A stretch of DNA of 64,000 nucleotides, from NCBI RefSeq assembly GCF_900101545.1, contig NZ_FMZU01000017.1, positions 62,001 to 126,000 on the forward strand. Reading direction: 5' to 3'. The position numbers and the translations under genes were made by a program. Source of the stretch: Variovorax sp. CF079 (lineage in GTDB: Bacteria > Pseudomonadota > Gammaproteobacteria > Burkholderiales > Burkholderiaceae_C). The notes beneath the pieces were generated by a model, which worked only from the letters and a program-made list of their open reading frames with translations, did no database searches and was not told the DNA's origin. This document shows, piece by piece, positions 60,087 through 64,000 of the stretch; the stretch's first letter is position 1; the number at the start of each line of letters is the position of its first letter.

Positions 60087-60572
60087 ATGAACATCACGCT
60101 CCATCGCATCCTCGCCGCCGTCAGCCTGGCGCTCGCCGCCAGCCAGGGTTTTGCCGCCGACTCGGTGCCCGCCCCGGCGCCGGCCGCCAAGGCCGCGCCG
60201 GTCGGCAACAAGCTCGCGCCGGCCCGGGCCCTCATTGCCGACAGCAAATGGGCCGCCGCCGTCAGCGAGCTCGAAAGAGTCAACGACAGCGCCAGCGCCG
60301 ACTGGAACAACCTCATGGGTTTCAGCCTGCGCAAGTCCGGCACGGCCAAATGGGTCGCCTCCGAGAAGTACTACGACGCCGCCCTGCGCATCGACCCCGG
60401 CCACCGCGGCGCGCTGGAATACTCGGGCGAGTTGTACCTCTCGATGAACGATCTGCCCAAGGCCGAACAGCGCCTGGCGGCGCTGGGCCGGGCCTGCGGC
60501 ATGTCCTGCCCGGAGTACGGCGATCTCAAGAGCTCGATCGAGAGCTACAAGGCCAACGGCAAGAAGAACTGA
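60087..60572 (+). CDS. exported TPR-like protein
   Basis: 161 residues from the ATG at 60087. Signal peptide MNITLHRILAAVSLALAASQ, cleaved near GFAA. An alanine/proline linker is followed by two to three TPR-like helix pairs: ARALIADSKWAAAVSELERV, WNNLMGFSLRKSGTAKWVAS, HRGALEYSGELYLSMNDLPK. Conserved cysteines near the end (RACGMSCPEYGDLKSSIESY) could form a disulfide. A periplasmic adaptor of unknown partner. It lies after the ETF-QO terminator and so has its own promoter. Confidence 0.75.
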   Translation: MNITLHRILAAVSLALAASQGFAADSVPAPAPAAKAAPVGNKLAPARALIADSKWAAAVSELERVNDSASADWNNLMGFSLRKSGTAKWVASEKYYDAALRIDPGHRGALEYSGELYLSMNDLPKAEQRLAALGRACGMSCPEYGDLKSSIESYKANGKKN

Positions 60573-60583
60573 GCGCGGTGCAC

Positions 60584-61144
60584 CTAGCGGGCTACCAGGA
60601 ACACGTAGTCCGCGCTGTAGCGCTCCTTGCTGCGCTTGCCGGCATCGGCCTGCGTTTCGCAGCCCCTGGCCGGGGCGCTGCCGCCCACGGTGTTGATGCG
60701 CTGCACGCCGGTGACGCTCGCCATGCGGCCCGCGGTGCCGGCCGATTTCGCGGACAGCAGCAGCCACGGAATGTCGGACGCGCGCGGCGCATCGGCACGC
60801 GCCTTCACCGCCCCCAGCGTCTTGCTGCCGTCGAGCGCGGTCCAGTGCGGCCCGGCGCCATGCGTGCCCACCTTCTCGCCGCCCGGACCGAACAGGTCCG
60901 CTTCGGGCGCCACGAACTGCCAGGCCCAGCCGCCCTTCTCGGCGGCACGGCACTCGTAGATCTGCGAGCCCGTGGCATGCCAGGTGAAAGCCGCGCGCTC
61001 GCCGGCGGGCGCCTGGATGGCGGCGGGCAAGGCCGCAGTGCGAGCGCTGGGATGGCCCGGCTCCGACATGGAAGAACAGGCGCCGAGCGCGGCGGCACCG
61101 AGCAGGGTCGCGGCAAGACGAGGGATTCGCGGATTCGATTTCAT
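60584..61144 (-). CDS. DUF3455-family lipoprotein
   Basis: 186 residues from the ATG at 61144. Lipoprotein signal IPRLAATLLGAAALGACSS with a lipobox cysteine. The body matches DUF3455-type proteins: AFTWHATGSQIYECRAAEKG, WAWQFVAPEADLFGPGGEKV, GTHGAGPHWTALDGSK and SVTGVQRINTVGGSAPARGC. Function unknown; often near sigma factor genes of the ECF class. Its start codon is 33 bp from the divergent sigma factor gene. A shared promoter region that short must be tightly packed. Confidence 0.8.
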   Translation of the reverse strand: MKSNPRIPRLAATLLGAAALGACSSMSEPGHPSARTAALPAAIQAPAGERAAFTWHATGSQIYECRAAEKGGWAWQFVAPEADLFGPGGEKVGTHGAGPHWTALDGSKTLGAVKARADAPRASDIPWLLLSAKSAGTAGRMASVTGVQRINTVGGSAPARGCETQADAGKRSKERYSADYVFLVAR

Positions 61145-61177
61145 GGCATCTCCTGGGTCGATGGAATACTCGGCCGC

Positions 61178-61780
61178 ATGAATAGAAATATTCTGAACCT
61201 TCAGCAGCTGATCGCCCAGGCGGCGCGCGGCGACCACGCCGCCTTCGCCGAGATGTACGAACGCACGCACGTGCATCTGTTCGGCATCGCGCTTCGCATG
61301 CTGGGTCAACGGCAGGTGGCCGAGGACGTGCTGCAGGAGGCTTATGTGAGCATCTGGAAGAACGCCGCCAGCTACCGCTCCAACATCGACGGGCAGGAGA
61401 TCCAGCCGATCACCTGGCTGATCGCGATCGTCCGCAACAAGGCGCTGGACGCGCTGCGCGTGCGCACGCGGCGCAACGAACGTGCATGGACGGAACAGGA
61501 CGAACACGAGCAGCAGCAGGAGAACGCGCACGCGCCCGACCCGGCGCCGAGCGCCATGCAGCTGCTCGAACAGGCGCTGCAGGCCCTGCACATCGAAGGC
61601 TGCATGTCCGCGCTGGACGGCAGCTTCCGCCAGAGCCTCGCACTCGCCTACTACCAGGGCCTGTCGCACAGCGAGGTGGCCGCGCAGATGAACGCGCCGC
61701 TGGGCACGGTGAAGGCCTGGATACGGCGCGGCCTGGACAAGCTGCGCGCCTGCCTCGCGACACAGGGGGTGGCGCCGTGA
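61178..61780 (+). CDS. ECF-type RNA polymerase sigma factor
   Basis: 200 residues. Region 2: AEMYERTHVHLFGIALRMLG, VAEDVLQEAYVSIWKNAASY (-10 recognition), and PITWLIAIVRNKALDALRVR. Region 4: FRQSLALAYYQGLSHSEVAA, MNAPLGTVKAWIRRGLDKLR (-35 recognition). Between them a 30-residue acidic/glutamine linker. The overlap with the next gene (GTGA) links it to its anti-sigma factor. Divergent DUF3455 lipoprotein gene may belong to the regulon. Confidence 0.92.
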   Translation: MNRNILNLQQLIAQAARGDHAAFAEMYERTHVHLFGIALRMLGQRQVAEDVLQEAYVSIWKNAASYRSNIDGQEIQPITWLIAIVRNKALDALRVRTRRNERAWTEQDEHEQQQENAHAPDPAPSAMQLLEQALQALHIEGCMSALDGSFRQSLALAYYQGLSHSEVAAQMNAPLGTVKAWIRRGLDKLRACLATQGVAP

Positions 61781-62508
61781 GATACACCGACACCCGATTG
61801 CTCGACGAGCTCGCGGCCGCCTATGTGCTGGGCACCCTGGCGGGCGGTGCGCGGCGGCGCTTCGAACGCCTGCAGCGCGACCGCAGCGACGTGCGCGGCC
61901 TGGTGGCGCAATGGGAAGAGCGGCTGGGGCGGCTGGCCCAGTCAGTGCCGCCGCAGCAGCCGTCGGCCCGACTCTGGCGCGCGATCGCGGCGCGCACGCA
62001 GCCTGCACCGGCGCGCTCGGGCTCGGTTTCGTCCTGGCTCAGGCCGGCCGGCTTCGGACTGGGCGGCGTCGTTGCGGGCGTCATCGCTGCGAGCACCCTG
62101 TTCTTCGCAGCGCCGGGGCTTTTCGTGACGAGCGACCAGCTGGCCATGCGCTCGGGCGAGAGGCTGCCGCAAAGCTATGTGGGCGTGCTCACCGATGTGG
62201 CAGGCAACGGCAGGCTGCTGGTGAGCTCGCTGCGCCATGGCAGGACGCTGACCCTCAAGGTGCTGGGGCCGATCGCTTCCCTGGCCGAGGGAGAGCGCCT
62301 GGTGCTGTGGGCTGTGCCGGCGGAAGGGCCCGCGTTTGCAATGGGGGTGGTGCCGGCGAGCGGGACGGCGGTGTCCCTGCTGCCCGATACCTCGGAGAAG
62401 CTTCTTTCCAAGGTGTCGCGCTTGATCGTGACGCGGGAGACCGCTTCGGCGCCTGCGATGCCCAGCGCTGCGGTTGTTTTGAGTGGGAACTGCGCCAAGC
62501 TGTGGTGA
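61777..62508 (+). CDS. anti-sigma factor, RskA type
   Basis: 243 residues from a GTG at 61777 overlapping the sigma factor stop. N-terminal cytoplasmic sigma-binding part (DELAAAYVLGTLAGGARRRF, without an HxxxCxxC zinc motif), one membrane helix at about 89-110 (FGLGGVVAGVIAASTLFFAA), and a periplasmic RskA-like domain (YVGVLTDVAGNGRLLVSSLR, LVLWAVPAEGPAFAMGVVPA). It should hold the ECF sigma factor at the membrane until proteolysis or a signal releases it. Confidence 0.9.
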   Translation: MRYTDTRLLDELAAAYVLGTLAGGARRRFERLQRDRSDVRGLVAQWEERLGRLAQSVPPQQPSARLWRAIAARTQPAPARSGSVSSWLRPAGFGLGGVVAGVIAASTLFFAAPGLFVTSDQLAMRSGERLPQSYVGVLTDVAGNGRLLVSSLRHGRTLTLKVLGPIASLAEGERLVLWAVPAEGPAFAMGVVPASGTAVSLLPDTSEKLLSKVSRLIVTRETASAPAMPSAAVVLSGNCAKLW

Positions 62509-62583
62509 GGTTCTTTGATTTGTGCGTTGCGCTTGATCTAAGGCCGGAGTCGGACCTTCAAAGGCCCAGTGCCCTCACCCCCA

Positions 62584-62604
62584 CCCTCTCCCGGAGGGAG
62601 AGGG
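62584..62604. repeat. short GC-rich hairpin repeat
   Basis: CCCTCTCCC-GGA-GGGAGAGGG, a perfect 9-bp stem with a 3-base loop, preceded by CCCTCACCCCCA. This CCCTCACCCC-ACCCTCTCCC unit occurs widely between genes of proteobacteria. It lies in the 213-bp gap after the anti-sigma gene and may also end that transcript. Confidence 0.65.
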
Positions 62605-62721
62605 AGCAACAGTCATCGCCGGCACGCAACTGCGTCCGTGAAACTCCCGACGTGATGAAGCCTCCCATTGATGCATAGTCATACGTTTGCAACACGTCCA
62701 CGCTCACAGGAGACTCCCCCC

Positions 62722-63696
62722 ATGAAGTTGAACCGACTGGCCGCCGGCCTCGTCGTCGGCCTCGGTATGGCTTGCGCCGCATTTGCGCAGACCACCACGC
62801 TCAAGATCGGCTACGCGACCACCAAGGAATCGCACTACGGCGTCGGCTCCACCACTTTCTGCGACGAGGTCGAGAAAGGCACGCAAGGCCGCTACAAGTG
62901 CCAGCAGTTCCCCAACTCGGCACTCGGCGGCGAACGCGAGCAGATCGAGGCCGTGCAGCTGGGCACGCAGGACCTGGTCAACACCTCCACCGGCCCGGTC
63001 GGCAACTTCGTGCCCGAGGTCAAGATCGTCGACATCCCCTTCCTGTTCCGCGACTACGAGCACGCGCGCAAGGTGATGGACGGCCCGATCGGCCAGGACA
63101 TCCTGGCCAAGTTCCCGAGCAAGGGCATCATCGCGCTGGCCTGGACCGAGAACGGCTTCCGCCACATGACCAACAGCAAGCGCGACATCGTGAAGCCGCA
63201 GGACGCCGCGGGCCTCAAGATGCGCACGATGGAGAACAAGGTGCACATGGACGGCTACCGCACCTTCGGCATCCTGCCGACGCCGATGGCCTTCCCCGAA
63301 CTGTTCGGCGCGCTGCAGCAGGGCACGGTCGACGGCCAGGAGAACCCGATTCCCGTGATCCTGTCCTCCAAGTTCGCGCAGGTGCAGAAGCATCTCTCGC
63401 TGACCGGCCATGTCTACTCGCCGGCACTGCTGCTGCTGTCGCCCAAGGTCTGGAACAAGCTGTCGGATGCCGACAAGAAGGTCTTCGTCGAAGCCGCCAG
63501 GAAGGCCGGCGCGGCGCAGCGCAAGAAGGTCAACGACGACGAGAACAGCGGCATCGCCCAGCTCGAGAAGGACGGCATGAAGGTCGTGCGCACCGTCGAC
63601 GGTGCCGCCTTCCGCGAAGCGCTGAAGCCGGCCTACACCGGCTATGCCAAGGAATTCGGCGCCGACAACATCAAGAAGATCAGCGACGTCAAGTAG
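62722..63696 (+). CDS. TRAP transporter substrate-binding protein, DctP type
   Basis: 324 residues from the ATG at 62722. Signal peptide MKLNRLAAGLVVGLGMACAA, cleaved after AFA. DctP fold: TLKIGYATTKESHYGVGSTT, FPNSALGGEREQIEAVQLGT, DIPFLFRDYEHARKVMDGPI, then LKMRTMENKVHMDGYRTFGI with the carboxylate-binding arginine, and LPTPMAFPELFGALQQGTVD, QENPIPVILSSKFA. Binds an organic acid in the periplasm for the permease whose small subunit gene follows. A hairpin terminator in between would give more binding protein than permease. Confidence 0.93.
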   Translation: MKLNRLAAGLVVGLGMACAAFAQTTTLKIGYATTKESHYGVGSTTFCDEVEKGTQGRYKCQQFPNSALGGEREQIEAVQLGTQDLVNTSTGPVGNFVPEVKIVDIPFLFRDYEHARKVMDGPIGQDILAKFPSKGIIALAWTENGFRHMTNSKRDIVKPQDAAGLKMRTMENKVHMDGYRTFGILPTPMAFPELFGALQQGTVDGQENPIPVILSSKFAQVQKHLSLTGHVYSPALLLLSPKVWNKLSDADKKVFVEAARKAGAAQRKKVNDDENSGIAQLEKDGMKVVRTVDGAAFREALKPAYTGYAKEFGADNIKKISDVK

Positions 63697-63728
63697 CGCG
63701 GCAACGCGCGTGCCGCGTTGCGGCACTC

Positions 63729-63770
63729 CCGCCCGGTGAACCCGCAGTGGCACCGGGCGGTTTTGTTTTG
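63729..63770 (+). terminator. hairpin terminator/attenuator between dctP and dctQ
   Basis: CCGCCCGGTG (63729-63738) pairs perfectly with CACCGGGCGG (63751-63760), 12-base loop, followed by TTTTGTTTTG. It ends 2 bases before the ATG of the next gene. Partial readthrough would set the ratio of binding protein to permease. Confidence 0.8.
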
Positions 63771-63772
63771 AT

Positions 63773-64000
63773 ATGAAAACCTTCGAACACTACTTTCTGG
63801 CCGCGAACCGCTGGGCGCTGATTCTGCTGCTCGCATCGATGTCGGTCATCATCTTCATCAACGTGGGGATGCGTTACCTCACGAGCAATTCGCTCGAATG
63901 GGCCGAAGAGGTTTCGCGCCACATGATGATCTGGCTCACCTTCCTCGGCGCCGGCCCGGTGCTGCGCTACGGCGGCCACATCGCGGTCGAGAACCTGCAG
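63773..64000 (+). CDS. TRAP transporter small permease subunit, DctQ type (cut by window end)
   Basis: 76 codons are visible from the ATG at 63773. The protein opens MKTFEHYFLAANRWALILLL, a first membrane helix, then VIIFINVGMRYLTSNSLEWA with the typical RYxxxxSLEWAEE loop, and EVSRHMMIWLTFLGAGPVLR leading to helix 2. This is the pattern of DctQ small permeases, which join the large DctM subunit and the binding protein to import organic acids with sodium. It begins two bases after the terminator-like hairpin, so translation depends on readthrough. The rest of the gene lies beyond the window. Confidence 0.85.
   Translation, partial: MKTFEHYFLAANRWALILLLASMSVIIFINVGMRYLTSNSLEWAEEVSRHMMIWLTFLGAGPVLRYGGHIAVENLQ

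Overview
The window is about 64 kb of gene-dense, GC-rich DNA with short intergenic gaps, many 4-bp ATGA start/stop overlaps and no rRNA, tRNA, phage or CRISPR locus that I can see. Gene content points to a metabolically versatile soil or rhizosphere betaproteobacterium of the Burkholderiales. The branched-chain acyl-CoA, aromatic-acid, ethanolamine and GABA modules, the ScfR-type regulator and the characteristic intergenic palindromes suggest Comamonadaceae, most likely Variovorax. The taxonomic call is inference.

Layout. 1-2045: a left-edge TolB-like/TPR regulator fragment head-to-head with a 5'-truncated gene, an NTF2-like protein and a zinc-ribbon membrane protein. 2033-6641: 2-methylcitrate cycle genes (prpD, prpC and a hotdog thioesterase) divergent from their ScfR regulator, with paired TTGCGAA-type half-sites between them. 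6643-7342: a VapBC toxin-antitoxin pair. 7344-10659: metE/metR with a MetR box. 10666-12531: a divergent FtsH paralogue. 12696-18485: a valine/isobutyrate degradation operon (mmsA, acyl-CoA dehydrogenase, 3-hydroxyisobutyryl-CoA hydrolase, mmsB) divergent from a LysR regulator. 18482-22276: a LuxR remnant, then a CoA-transferase operon (scoA, scoB and a CaiB/BaiF protein of unusual domain order) divergent from a PAS-LuxR regulator, with a perfect 10-bp inverted repeat between them. 22302-25001: an MBL-fold hydrolase and a lipoprotein alpha/beta hydrolase. 24998-27508: ada, a 2OG-Fe(II) oxygenase and alkB, an alkylation-repair operon. 27655-31348: opgD, a YheO/DauR-type regulator and a phytase-like esterase. 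31452-38638: a MocR regulator, gabT and a PotABCD-type transporter.

38684-43949 holds a gamma-resorcylate (2,6-dihydroxybenzoate) module: an AAHS transporter, a decarboxylase with all expected metal ligands, a group D flavin monooxygenase, a flavin reductase and a LysR regulator. The ring-cleavage genes are absent. 43973-51214: an FKBP prolyl isomerase, then an ethanolamine module (AraC regulator, permease, eutBC) followed by a HAD lipoprotein phosphatase that may feed it, and a CMD-family protein. 51222-55867: an envelope-modification locus (EptA-type phosphoethanolamine transferase, PAP2 phosphatase, two-component system) with 11-bp-period repeats in both intergenic regions. 56060-64000: an SDR/EamA/thioesterase operon, ETF-QO, small exported proteins, an ECF sigma/anti-sigma pair and the start of a TRAP transporter operon.

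The modules connect. Valine degradation yields propionyl-CoA, which the prp genes consume. The acyl-CoA dehydrogenase needs ETF-QO for re-oxidation. Phosphoethanolamine chemistry appears in both the ethanolamine and lipid A regions. I found no clearly novel large system. The best leads are the regulatory DNA elements, the compact gamma-resorcylate cluster, the rearranged CaiB-like protein and the uncharacterised oxygenase between ada and alkB.
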